From Mammaliicoccus sciuri (GTDB lineage: Bacteria > Bacillota > Bacilli > Staphylococcales > Staphylococcaceae), in assembly GCF_002901825.1 (NCBI RefSeq), contig NZ_PPQD01000028.1, positions 160,419 through 224,418 of the forward strand: a stretch of 64,000 nucleotides of DNA, given 5' to 3'. How positions within the stretch are numbered: position 1 is the first letter of the stretch; every line of letters starts with the position of its first letter. The notes below the pieces were generated by a model, which made no database searches, had not been told where the DNA came from, and saw only the letters and a program-made list of their open reading frames with translations. Shown here one piece after another: positions 35,775 to 44,325 of this stretch. The position numbers were made by a program, and so were the translations under genes.

Positions 35775-35803
35775 TAATTCAACTTAAGAAAGAGGTTAAA
35801 GAA

Positions 35804-36733
35804 ATGAGAAAGCTTTTATCAGTTATAGTAGTACTTGTTGTAATGCTAGCAGCTTGTGGTAATAAACAAGAGGCATCTTCAAACAAAGATACACATGAAG
35901 TGAAACATGCCATGGGAACGACTAAAGTACCTAACAATCCTAAACGTGTTGTTGTATTAACAAATGAAGGTACAGAAGCACTTGTTTCAATGGGCGTTAA
36001 ACCTGTTGGTGCTGCTAATTCATATGCTGGCGATCCATGGTATAAACATTTAGAGAAGAAATATAAAGACATTGAACCTGTGGGTGGAGAAAGTGAAATC
36101 AACTTAGAAAAAATTGCGAAACTTAAACCAGATTTAATTATCGGTAATAAATTCAGACAAGAAGCACAATACAAGAAACTTTCTGAAATTGCACCTACTG
36201 TATTCTCTAAAGAACTACGTGGCGACTGGAAAAACAACTTTAAATTATACGCGAAAGCTGTAAATAAAGAAGATAAAGGGAATGAAGTCTTAAAGAATTA
36301 CGATAATCACGTTAAAAAAGCAAAAGAAGAGATTGGAGATAAAGCAAACTCAGAAGTATCAATGGTTCGCTTTATGCCAGGTGATGTAAGAATTTACCAT
36401 AAAGATACATTCTCAGGTGTCATCTTAGACGAACTTGGTATTAAACGTCCTAAAGGTCAAGATAAGAACGACTTTGCAGAAAAAGGTGTTACAAAAGAAC
36501 GTATTAAAGCAATGGATGGAGATTACATCTTCTACTTTACTTTCCAAGAAGATGATAAGAAAGTTTCAGCATTAGAAAAAGAATGGGTAAACGATCCAGC
36601 CTTTAAAGAATTAAATGCATCTAAAAAAGGTCATATTTATAAAGTAGATGATGCTGTTTGGAACACTTCAGGTGGTGTATTATCTGCCAATATGATGATT
36701 GATGATTTAAAGGATAAATTGAATGAAAAATAA
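35804..36733 (+). CDS. htsA: Siderophore-binding lipoprotein, HtsA-like
   Basis: A 309-aa class III solute-binding lipoprotein. The signal peptide MRKLLSVIVVLVVMLAACGN has the lipobox LAAC. The mature part has the two-lobe pattern NPKRVVVLTNEGTEALVSMGVKPVGA, INLEKIAKLKPDLIIG and a C-terminal VWNTSGGVLSANMMIDDL. Next to the sfa-type genes it is best read as HtsA, the staphyloferrin A receptor. The frame extends to 35753, inside the promoter; GAGGTTAAAG precedes the ATG at 35804. Its last 11 bases overlap htsB. No ATPase gene is present; in S. aureus HtsBC uses FhuC from elsewhere. Confidence 0.83.
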   Translation: MRKLLSVIVVLVVMLAACGNKQEASSNKDTHEVKHAMGTTKVPNNPKRVVVLTNEGTEALVSMGVKPVGAANSYAGDPWYKHLEKKYKDIEPVGGESEINLEKIAKLKPDLIIGNKFRQEAQYKKLSEIAPTVFSKELRGDWKNNFKLYAKAVNKEDKGNEVLKNYDNHVKKAKEEIGDKANSEVSMVRFMPGDVRIYHKDTFSGVILDELGIKRPKGQDKNDFAEKGVTKERIKAMDGDYIFYFTFQEDDKKVSALEKEWVNDPAFKELNASKKGHIYKVDDAVWNTSGGVLSANMMIDDLKDKLNEK

Positions 36734-37721
36734 ATATCTTTGGTTATTTCTCCTATTTTCAGGTATTTTTGTCGTGCTATTCATTTTAAGCATGATGCTT
36801 GGCTATAAACATTTTACCTTTTCAGATATATGGCAACATTATATCCATGGAGAAACAATTAAAGATCAACGTGTACTGACACAATTAAGACTACCTCGCG
36901 CAATTTTGGGCGGGGTTGTCGGTGTTTTAATGGGTATTAGTGGTGTGATGATCCAAACCATTACACGAAACCCCTTCGCAAGTCCTGGCATTATGGGTGT
37001 TAATAGTGGTGCTAGTTTAATGGTTGTGATTACGACTGTTGCGTTTGGTATGAACGGTGTATTTCAACAAACCATTATGGCTTTTATTGGTACCGTCATC
37101 ATTGCAACTTTAATTATATTAGCCACTACATTACCATTTAAGCCATTCAATGCGATGGAATTAACTTTATTCGGAGCAAGTATTAGTGCTTTTTGTATGG
37201 CCATCACACAAGGTCTACTCATCTATAACGAATCAGCTATAGAAGAATTAATATATTGGCTAAATGGTTCAGTAGCGAATAAACATACCACTATTTTAAT
37301 GTACATATGGCCATTTATTATCGTTGGTTTAATCATATCTATTTATATGGCCAAGCCGCTTAATCTTTATATGCTAAGTGATGATGCATTAAAAGGACTC
37401 GGTGCAAAAATATTATCCATTAAAGTATTCACGATGATTGCTGTTGTCCTGTTAAGTGGATCAGCCGTCGCATTAGCTGGTCCAATTGCCTTTATTGGAC
37501 TGATTACACCTCATGTTGCGAAATTGTTATGTAAATCTCATAATCATTTCATCGTCATACCTTTATCAGGTGTTCTAGGTGGTTGCCTTCTATTATTAAG
37601 CGACATTTTAAGCAGATATTTATTAATGCCGAGAGAACTGCCAGTCGGTATTACAACAGCACTTATTGGTGCACCAATATTCATTTATTTAATTCTTAAT
37701 CGTAAGGAGTTAACAGAATGA
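36723..37721 (+). CDS. htsB: Ferric siderophore ABC permease, HtsB-like
   Basis: A 332-aa FecCD/BtuC-family permease with about ten helices. LRLPRAILGGVVGVLMGISGVMIQTITRNPFASPGIMGVNSGAS is the classic N-terminal signature, and GPIAFIGLITPHVAKLL with ELPVGITTALIGAP is the C-terminal one that docks on the ATPase. It pairs with the next gene to form the membrane channel for the siderophore delivered by the lipoprotein. Overlaps: 11 bases with htsA, 4 bases (ATGA) with htsC. Confidence 0.85.
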   Translation: MKNKYLWLFLLFSGIFVVLFILSMMLGYKHFTFSDIWQHYIHGETIKDQRVLTQLRLPRAILGGVVGVLMGISGVMIQTITRNPFASPGIMGVNSGASLMVVITTVAFGMNGVFQQTIMAFIGTVIIATLIILATTLPFKPFNAMELTLFGASISAFCMAITQGLLIYNESAIEELIYWLNGSVANKHTTILMYIWPFIIVGLIISIYMAKPLNLYMLSDDALKGLGAKILSIKVFTMIAVVLLSGSAVALAGPIAFIGLITPHVAKLLCKSHNHFIVIPLSGVLGGCLLLLSDILSRYLLMPRELPVGITTALIGAPIFIYLILNRKELTE

Positions 37722-38701
37722 AGAAATTTATCATACTTATCATCATGCTCATGTTAACGACTTTACTCACACTCATGTTAGGTGATAGCTTTATCGCACC
37801 TCAAAATGTATTAAGTGGCCTATTTAAACTTGGAGATCCTTATACAAACTTAGTCATTAATACTTTAAGACTGCCGAGAGTCTTATTAGCAATTGTAACG
37901 GGTGCAGCACTTGGCATTGCAGGATGTGTCTTACAATTTATTACGAAGAATCCATTAGCATCACCTGATGTGATTGGTATATCACAAGGTGCTAATGTTG
38001 GTTCATTAGTATTTCTTATTGTGTTAACAACAAGTACCGAAGCTTTATTATTACCAATAGCTTATCAGCCTATCTTTTCAATGCTTGGTGCGATAATTGT
38101 TACTTCATTATTATATTATTTAGCCATGCGAAAAAGTTACAAACGCGATCGTCTCATATTAATTGGTATAAGCTTTAACATACTTTGCCAAGCAATTGTA
38201 ATGTTCTTAATATTAACTTCAAATAAACGAAGTGCCCAAGCTCAAATTTGGATTACAGGTTCCGTTCATCAAGCAGAATATCAACAAGTCATGATTGTAG
38301 GAAGCATCTTATTTATCGTCATGGTCATCCTGACATATTATGCACGTTCATTTGATATTCATTACTTAGGTAGAAATTTATCATTAGCATTAGGCAATCC
38401 TTATCAACACATATCTGTCATTGCATTAATATCAATGAGTATCCTAATTGGTATATCCATGAGTTATGTAGGCGGTATACAGTTTGTCGGATTAATCGCA
38501 CCACACATCGCACTGAAACTCGGTGCACATCAATTTAGAAATCGAATATTTTATAGTGCCATAATCGGCGCCATCATACTATTATTAAGTGATTTAATCG
38601 GTAGAACACTCTTCTTACCAAAAGAAATCCCAGCAGGAATCTTTACTGCACTCATCGGTTCACCATTCTTTATGTATTTATTAATCAAGAGTAGGAAATG
38701 A
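37718..38701 (+). CDS. htsC: Ferric siderophore ABC permease, HtsC-like
   Basis: A 327-aa FecCD-family permease with LRLPRVLLAIVTGAALGIAGCVLQFITKNPLASPDVIGISQGAN and GGIQFVGLIAPHIALKLG plus PKEIPAGIFTALIGSPFF. It forms a heterodimer with the preceding permease. Last gene of the cluster. Its final codons (AGTAGGAAATGA) lie at the edge of a segment that is nearly identical to the 3' end of abgA, so the stop codon may have been supplied by that duplication. Confidence 0.84.
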   Translation: MKKFIILIIMLMLTTLLTLMLGDSFIAPQNVLSGLFKLGDPYTNLVINTLRLPRVLLAIVTGAALGIAGCVLQFITKNPLASPDVIGISQGANVGSLVFLIVLTTSTEALLLPIAYQPIFSMLGAIIVTSLLYYLAMRKSYKRDRLILIGISFNILCQAIVMFLILTSNKRSAQAQIWITGSVHQAEYQQVMIVGSILFIVMVILTYYARSFDIHYLGRNLSLALGNPYQHISVIALISMSILIGISMSYVGGIQFVGLIAPHIALKLGAHQFRNRIFYSAIIGAIILLLSDLIGRTLFLPKEIPAGIFTALIGSPFFMYLLIKSRK

Positions 38702-38702
38702 T

Positions 38703-38759
38703 ATGTTTAATAGTATTAGCGTATTGTACGAAATCGTTAAACACTATCAAAGTAAATAA
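38703..38759 (+). pseudogene. Duplicated 3' tail of abgA
   Basis: Directly after the htsC stop, 19 codons read MFNSISVLYEIVKHYQSK and a stop, against IFNGINVLYEIVKHYQSK at the end of abgA (42580). The similarity continues through the terminator and on to the repeat array, about 150 bases in all. There is no ribosome site, so this is a non-functional gene fragment and not a small gene. Confidence 0.85.
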
Positions 38760-38772
38760 CGATAGAATATTG

Positions 38773-38808
38773 AAAAAGCAGGGTCATCAAGAAATGACCC
38801 TGCTTTTT
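38773..38808 (+). terminator. Terminator after the siderophore cluster
   Basis: Stem AAAAAGCAGGGTCA / TGACCCTGCTTTTT. It is the sister of the abgA terminator at 42594; the two stems differ in sequence but both remain paired. Confidence 0.9.
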
Positions 38809-38857
38809 GTCGTATTTAGGATGGAGAAATCAATTGAATATTAGGGTTATATGAGGG

Positions 38858-39103
38858 TAAGCCACGACTTCGACTATCTCTTGGCTTTATTCAGACGTTA
38901 AGCCATGACTTCGACTATCTCTTGGCTTTATTCAGTACTTAAGCAATGACTTCAGTGATCTCTTGGCTTTACTCATCACTTAAGCCATGACTTCAGTGAT
39001 CTCTTGGCTTTATTCAGGTTTTAAGCCACGACTTCGACTATCTCTTGGCTTTATTCAGACGTTAAGCCATGACTTCAGCGATCTCTTGGCTTTACTAAAC
39101 CCT
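38858..39103. repeat. Six tandem 41-bp repeats
   Basis: Units start at 38858, 38899, 38940, 38981, 39022 and 39063. Each begins TAAGCCATGACTTC and ends CTCTTGGCTTTATTC, so AAGCCA and TGGCTT form an inverted repeat within each unit. Two sequence types alternate (CGACTAT versus AGTGAT in the loop). Two degenerate copies follow abgA. Unit 1 and unit 5 are identical. Confidence 0.9.
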
Positions 39104-39118
39104 CAACTCAAACAATAC

Positions 39119-39655
39119 TCATCTTTCCATGATATCTTTCGCTATATGGATTTGTTTATTTCTTTCCTCAGTCACTAACTTTAAATCATTGTTAGATATT
39201 ATATTCATCACTTTAATAGCATAATCTGACGATACAATTGCATGTCCTCTCATATGTCCTGTTGCGATTGCTTGTGCGTATACACGTGCTGCAAATTTAC
39301 TTTGTTCTGTTAGTGACCTTTGTGATAATTTATTCGCTAAAAATCCAGCTTGTCTAAGTTCATAAGCACTCATTTGCCCTTCTTTTCTAAGTTGTAATTT
39401 GTGTTCTGTTTCTGAAATAATTGTCTGTTTGTCTTCATCATTGCCTATATCTATATCATCAATAAATCTCTTCGCATTTGTAATCGCCCACTCGACAAGT
39501 TCTTTCTGAGTCAGTTCTTCTAACAATGTCTCTAAGGTTATTCGTTTCTCAATATCATCTTGAATTTTCACTTTATATTTAGAAGGTATTTCAACTTTAT
39601 GAGCTTTCTTAAGCTCCCTTTCATGTTCATTCCACGCATATTCCTCTAAATCCAT
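39119..39655 (-). CDS. Imm5-like putative immunity protein
   Basis: A 178-aa soluble helical protein. The segment SKFAARVYAQAIATGHMRGHAIVSSDYAIKVM resembles the core of the Imm5 family of predicted polymorphic-toxin immunity proteins, where a His-rich A-T-x-H-x-x-x-H-A motif is conserved. The N-terminal half is charged and carries no recognisable domain. AAGGAGG precedes the ATG. No toxin gene was seen nearby, so if the family is right this is an orphan immunity gene. The assignment rests on one motif recalled from memory. Confidence 0.5.
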   Translation of the reverse strand: MDLEEYAWNEHERELKKAHKVEIPSKYKVKIQDDIEKRITLETLLEELTQKELVEWAITNAKRFIDDIDIGNDEDKQTIISETEHKLQLRKEGQMSAYELRQAGFLANKLSQRSLTEQSKFAARVYAQAIATGHMRGHAIVSSDYAIKVMNIISNNDLKLVTEERNKQIHIAKDIMER

Positions 39656-39775
39656 AACATGTCCTCCTTAGTATGACGATTGTTTAAGCTATCAAAAAAT
39701 TTTTTATTAAATTGTCTAAATATTTGGAACTTTTATTCTTTGTAATGATATAATCACCTGAAGGGGTGGTGTAAT

Positions 39776-41287
39776 ATGACAACAAAAGAGCAAAAGTCTA
39801 ATAGATTTTTAGACGGAATTGAAACAATCGGTAACAAATTGCCACATCCATTTTTTATATTTTTATACTTAGCTATTTTCGTTATGGTATTATCATTTAT
39901 TTTTAGTTTGTTTGATGCAACGGTTAAACCTCCTGGTGCGGATAAAGTACTCGATGTAAAAAATTTATTTTCAAATGAAGGTATTGAATACATTTTCACT
40001 AACCTTATCACGAACTTCACTGGATTTGCACCTTTAGGTCTCGTTATATCCATGATGATTGGTGTTGGCTTGGCAGAAAAAGTTGGCTTTTTAGAATACA
40101 TTATTCAAAAAACCATTGTCAATGCGCCACCAGCTTTAATTACATATGCAGTCGTGTTTATTGGGATTATGGGTAATATTGCTTCTGATGCTGCAACGAT
40201 TTTAATTCCTCCATTAGCAGCTATGGTATTCTATAAATTAGGGAGACACCCGGTAGCTGGTTTAGCTGCAGGGTTCGCTGCGGCTGGTGCAGGATTTACA
40301 GCTAACTTATTAGTTGTAGGTACAGATGCATTACTTGCTGGTATCAGTACTGAATCTGCAAAGATTATTGATCCTGATATGGTCGTATCTCCAGTAGCAA
40401 ACTGGTATTTTAATATTATTTCTACAGTATTATTAACTTTTGTAGGTGCACAAGTGACGACTAAAATTATAGAACCACGCTTAGGTGAATATAATGGACA
40501 TATTGAAGATTTAGATGAACATGAAGACTCACCTACTGCCAAAAAAGCTTTCATTTACGCTTTAATTGCAGCTGCAATTTATATACTTATATTTGTTGTT
40601 GGTTTATTAATACCAAACAGTCCTTTATTAGGTGAAAAAGGCGACATACTTGAATCTCCATTTTTAGCAGGAATTGTACCTGTCATACTTGGTTTCTTCC
40701 TTGTAGTCGGCACAACGTTTGGTATTGTTGATCAAAAGATTAAAAGCACACATGATGTAGGAAAATTTATGACGCAAGCTGTTAATGACATGTCAGGATA
40801 CATTGTGCTCATATTTGCTGCATCACAATTCATCAGTTTCTTCCAATGGTCTAATATGGCTACTTGGATTGCTGTAAATGGCGCTGATTTCTTGAAAAGT
40901 ATTCATTTAACAGGACTACCATTAATCTTGTTATATATCTTATTTACAGCATGTCTCAACTTATTAATCACATCTGGTTCAGCTAAATGGGCATTAGAAG
41001 CACCCGTGTTTGTTCCGATGTTTATGCAACTTGGTATTCATCCAGGTTTTACTCAAGCAGCTTATCGTGTAGCTGATTCATCATTTAATATTGTTACACC
41101 TTTGAATCCATATTTTGTCGTCATTATAGCTTTCTTAAATAAGTACGATAAAAAGGCTGGTATAGGTACGCTTATTTCATTAATGATACCTTATACGGTT
41201 GCATTTATTATTACTTGGATTATTTTATTAACGATTTTCTATTTAACAGGATTACCTTTAGGTCCTGGCGTAACAAGACATTTGTAA
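39776..41287 (+). CDS. abgT: p-Aminobenzoyl-glutamate transporter AbgT
   Basis: A 503-aa AbgT-family membrane protein with about thirteen helices (E. coli AbgT is 508 aa). RFLDGIETIGNKLPHPFFIFLYLA at the N-terminus, GNIASDAATILIPPLAA, AAAGAGFTANLLVVGTDALLAGIS and the C-terminal TSGSAKWALEAPVFVPMF with NPYFVVI are characteristic. It imports p-aminobenzoyl-glutamate, a folate breakdown product; some family members export sulfonamides. TATAAT lies at 39749-39754 and AGGGGTGG precedes the ATG. The peptidase gene starts 12 bases after its stop. Confidence 0.9.
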   Translation: MTTKEQKSNRFLDGIETIGNKLPHPFFIFLYLAIFVMVLSFIFSLFDATVKPPGADKVLDVKNLFSNEGIEYIFTNLITNFTGFAPLGLVISMMIGVGLAEKVGFLEYIIQKTIVNAPPALITYAVVFIGIMGNIASDAATILIPPLAAMVFYKLGRHPVAGLAAGFAAAGAGFTANLLVVGTDALLAGISTESAKIIDPDMVVSPVANWYFNIISTVLLTFVGAQVTTKIIEPRLGEYNGHIEDLDEHEDSPTAKKAFIYALIAAAIYILIFVVGLLIPNSPLLGEKGDILESPFLAGIVPVILGFFLVVGTTFGIVDQKIKSTHDVGKFMTQAVNDMSGYIVLIFAASQFISFFQWSNMATWIAVNGADFLKSIHLTGLPLILLYILFTACLNLLITSGSAKWALEAPVFVPMFMQLGIHPGFTQAAYRVADSSFNIVTPLNPYFVVIIAFLNKYDKKAGIGTLISLMIPYTVAFIITWIILLTIFYLTGLPLGPGVTRHL

Positions 41288-41299
41288 GGAGTGATATTC

Positions 41300-42580
41300 A
41301 TGAATTTTGACGAAGGTTTTAAACAAAAGTTAATCAAACTTAGACGTAATTTACATGCTTTTCCTGAAGTAGGATTTTTAGAAATTCGAACTGCAAATAT
41401 CGTTAAGAACTATCTTGATTCTTTTGGATATGACATTAAAAGTGGGCAAGAAGTGATGAACAAAGATTATTTAATGGGGTATCCTACTGAAAATGAATTT
41501 AATTCACATATTGAAAAATTAGATCAACTCGACGAAGAACTTCCGCATTTTAGAGATGGATATACAGGAATCGTTGCAACATTAGATACACAAGTTCCTG
41601 GTCCAACATTTGCACTTAGATTTGATATGGACGCTTTACCAATTACAGAAAATAAGGATAGCGATCATTATCCTCAAGCCAATGGATTCCTTTCTACAAA
41701 CAAAGGCTTTATGCATGCATGTGGACATGATGTTCATACAACTATCGGTATTGGCCTTGCAGAACTTTTAAAAGAACATGAATCTGAACTAAAAGGGAAA
41801 CTTAAGCTCATTTTCCAACCTGCAGAAGAAGGTGTTCGAGGTGCTAGATCTATGGTAGAACAAGGTGTCGTAGATGATGTCGACTACTTTGTTGGCGCAC
41901 ATATCGGATTAAATGCTCAATCTAATGAAATTATCACATCCGTAAAAGGATTCTTAGCTTCTACTAAATTAGATGTTCAAATAAACGGTGTTTCAAGTCA
42001 TGCAGGAGCACAACCTCAAGATGGTCGCAATGCCCTACTCGCTGCAGCAACATTTGTTCAACAAGTATATGCAATCGAACGTCATGAAAAAGGTGCATCT
42101 CGTGTAAATGTTGGTACACTTCAAGCAGGTAGCGGCAGAAATGTTATTGCAGATGAAGCATTTCTACAATTGGAAGTAAGAGGAGAAAATAACGACGTGA
42201 ATCAATTTATGATGAAACGTGTAGAAGAAATTAAGGCTGGCGTTGAAGCAATGTTTGGTGTCACAATTACAATGACAAAAGTCGGTGAAGCCATTAGTAT
42301 TAAGCCATCCGAAGATATGGAACAAACAGTTTATCAATTATTAAAAGAGAAGTTGCCATCATTAAATATTATTCAAGAAGAATCCACACCTAGTGGAAGT
42401 GAAGATGCTACTTATTTTATAGACAGAGTGATGAGCCGTAAAAAAGATGCAATCTATATGAATATCGGAAGCAATCATGATTATAACCATCACCATCCAA
42501 AATTTGATGTCGTAGAAAATGATATATTTAATGGTATTAACGTATTATACGAAATCGTAAAACACTATCAAAGTAAATAA
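41300..42580 (+). CDS. abgA: p-Aminobenzoyl-glutamate hydrolase subunit A
   Basis: A 426-aa M20D zinc amidohydrolase (E. coli AbgA 436 aa). Metal and catalytic residues occur in ALRFDMDALPI, HACGHDVHTT, QPAEEGVRGARSM, GAHIGL and the final NHDYNHHHPKFDV. With AbgB it would cut p-aminobenzoyl-glutamate to p-aminobenzoate and glutamate. The frame begins at a GTG at 41291, but AAGGAG lies in front of the ATG at 41300. It is co-transcribed with abgT, and abgB lies convergent downstream instead of in the same operon. Confidence 0.83.
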   Translation: MNFDEGFKQKLIKLRRNLHAFPEVGFLEIRTANIVKNYLDSFGYDIKSGQEVMNKDYLMGYPTENEFNSHIEKLDQLDEELPHFRDGYTGIVATLDTQVPGPTFALRFDMDALPITENKDSDHYPQANGFLSTNKGFMHACGHDVHTTIGIGLAELLKEHESELKGKLKLIFQPAEEGVRGARSMVEQGVVDDVDYFVGAHIGLNAQSNEIITSVKGFLASTKLDVQINGVSSHAGAQPQDGRNALLAAATFVQQVYAIERHEKGASRVNVGTLQAGSGRNVIADEAFLQLEVRGENNDVNQFMMKRVEEIKAGVEAMFGVTITMTKVGEAISIKPSEDMEQTVYQLLKEKLPSLNIIQEESTPSGSEDATYFIDRVMSRKKDAIYMNIGSNHDYNHHHPKFDVVENDIFNGINVLYEIVKHYQSK

Positions 42581-42593
42581 CAATAGAATATTG

Positions 42594-42630
42594 AAAAAGC
42601 ATGTCCATTAAAAATTGGCCATGCTTTTTT
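42594..42630 (+). terminator. Terminator of abgT-abgA
   Basis: Stem AAAAAGCATG(T)CCA / TGG(C)CATGCTTTTTT. Confidence 0.9.
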
Positions 42631-42679
42631 GTCGTATGTAGGATGGAGAGATTAATTGAATGTTGGGTTTGTATGAGGG

Positions 42680-42756
42680 GAAGGTATAACTTCGACTTTC
42701 TCTTCGCTTTATTCAGGACTTAAGCCATGATTTCGACTTTCTCTTCCCCTATTCAC
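42680..42756. repeat. Two degenerate copies of the 41-bp repeat
   Basis: The segments starting at 42680 and 42721 resemble the array at 38858 (ACTTCGACTTTCTCTTCG, then TTAAGCCATGATTTCGAC), but the inverted-repeat ends are decayed. They stand in the same position relative to the abgA end as the expanded array does to the duplicated tail. Confidence 0.7.
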
Positions 42757-42789
42757 CTTTCCACTGACACTAAACTCATCCTCCAATTA

Positions 42790-44211
42790 TTACCTAGGTA
42801 ATACGCCTTTTGGTATTGGATTTGTATATTCATTTTTACTACGGAATTGTTTAAATTCTTGTTGTACTTGTGATCTTAAATTTGGGTTATCTAATAGTTC
42901 TATTGCTGTATGTGCCATTGTCATAGCAGCGTTACTTGTGCCTTGTACTGCTAAGTTTGATAATCCTTGGCTTGTCATTTGCCATGTATGTAATGGTGTT
43001 CCGATAGCTGAGGTCGCACATGACACTTGGCCAGTTGGTACTACCCAACTTACATCAGATACATCGGTAGAGCCTGATAATATATGATCTGTCTCTTTAT
43101 ATAGACTGACTTTATCGTATATATATTTACCTTCTAAAGCCTCTTCATCATCTAAAAATCCAAACCCTACTAAACTTGTTAATTTATTTTTTCGTTCATT
43201 GTCTGTTAATGAATTAAAAATTTCTTTTGCAAATTGTTCATCATCACGACTCGCTTGATACTCATAAATTTCATTTAATGAGTGATGTAATTGAGCGCCT
43301 AATTGTGTATTCGGAATATAATTTGAGCATCCTTTAACAAAGTCGATTTCTACTTCAGTTTCAGTCATTAAAGCAGCACCTTGTGCAATTTTCTTAATAC
43401 GCTCATAGACATCATGAACTGTATCAATTGTCTTGGCACGAATCAAATATTGTACTGTTGCTGAGTCTTGTACAACACTTGGAGATGAACTACCTACATC
43501 GTGTAATGCATAATGGTATCTCACATCTTCTGTAACATGCTCTCTCAAATAATTGGCACCAACATTCATTAACTCGACAGCATCTAAGGCACTTCTACCA
43601 AGATGAGGGCTATTAGCAGCATGTGATGAAATACCTTTATAATGAAAATTCACTAAGTAATTGGCGAGTGATGACAAATTCATCACGCTGTTAGAAGGTG
43701 ACGGATGCCAACATAATGCAAAATCAACATCATCAAAAGCACCATCTCTAACCATAAATGTCTTACCAGAACCAATTTCTTCACCCGGACAACCATAGTA
43801 TCTTACCGTACCTTCTAGTTGATGTTCTTCCATATAAGCTTTAACCATAGCTGCCGCCATAAGTGATCCTGTACCTAATAAGTTATGACCGCATCCATGA
43901 CCAACCTCATTCCCTTCGTCATTTTTCGAAGCTGAGTTTGGTGTCTGATATAAACCTGGTAGTGCATCATATTCTCCTAAAATTGCAATGACTGGCTTAC
44001 CTGATCCATATGAAGCAACAAAAGCTGTCTCAATTTCTGCTACATTACCTTCAACTTTAAAATCCAATTCTTCACATTGTTTCATGAGATATTCTGCAGA
44101 TTGAAATTCTTTAAACTTTAATTCTGGATGATAAAATAAATATTCACTAATTGCCTTGAACTGGTCTAGATGACTATCTCTATAATCTTTCAAAAACTTT
44201 ACTCTACTCAT
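42790..44211 (-). CDS. abgB: p-Aminobenzoyl-glutamate hydrolase subunit B
   Basis: A 473-aa M20 peptidase (E. coli AbgB 481 aa). GEYDALPGLYQT, GHGCGHNLLGTGSLMAA, GCPGEEIGSGKTFMVRDGAFDDVD and GSTDVSDVSWVVPT are AbgB-type signatures with the zinc ligands. It is the expected partner of AbgA. It is transcribed toward abgA, so in this genome the two subunits are in separate transcripts. GGGGGATGG gives the ribosome site. Confidence 0.85.
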   Translation of the reverse strand: MSRVKFLKDYRDSHLDQFKAISEYLFYHPELKFKEFQSAEYLMKQCEELDFKVEGNVAEIETAFVASYGSGKPVIAILGEYDALPGLYQTPNSASKNDEGNEVGHGCGHNLLGTGSLMAAAMVKAYMEEHQLEGTVRYYGCPGEEIGSGKTFMVRDGAFDDVDFALCWHPSPSNSVMNLSSLANYLVNFHYKGISSHAANSPHLGRSALDAVELMNVGANYLREHVTEDVRYHYALHDVGSSSPSVVQDSATVQYLIRAKTIDTVHDVYERIKKIAQGAALMTETEVEIDFVKGCSNYIPNTQLGAQLHHSLNEIYEYQASRDDEQFAKEIFNSLTDNERKNKLTSLVGFGFLDDEEALEGKYIYDKVSLYKETDHILSGSTDVSDVSWVVPTGQVSCATSAIGTPLHTWQMTSQGLSNLAVQGTSNAAMTMAHTAIELLDNPNLRSQVQQEFKQFRSKNEYTNPIPKGVLPR

Positions 44212-44289
44212 AAAACCATCCCCCCTTTAAATATAAATTTTACCATAAAGGTGTAATATATTCATTTAGAGGCATTTCTTATAACATAT

Positions 44290-44322
44290 AAAAATACCAG
44301 CTACATCATCATAGCTGGCATT
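44290..44322 (-). terminator. Terminator of the 44.3-kb membrane protein gene
   Basis: Stem ATGCCAGCTA / TAGCTGGTAT then TTTTTAT on the minus strand. Confidence 0.85.
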
Positions 44323-44325
44323 ATA

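Noticed and set aside
30175..38701. Staphyloferrin B (sbn) cluster
   Set aside because: No homologues of sbnA, sbnB or sbnG are present; two synthetases, one exporter and one PLP enzyme fit staphyloferrin A better.
38858..39103. CRISPR-like array
   Set aside because: The 41-bp units are directly adjacent with no unique spacers and no cas genes are near; it is a tandem repeat.
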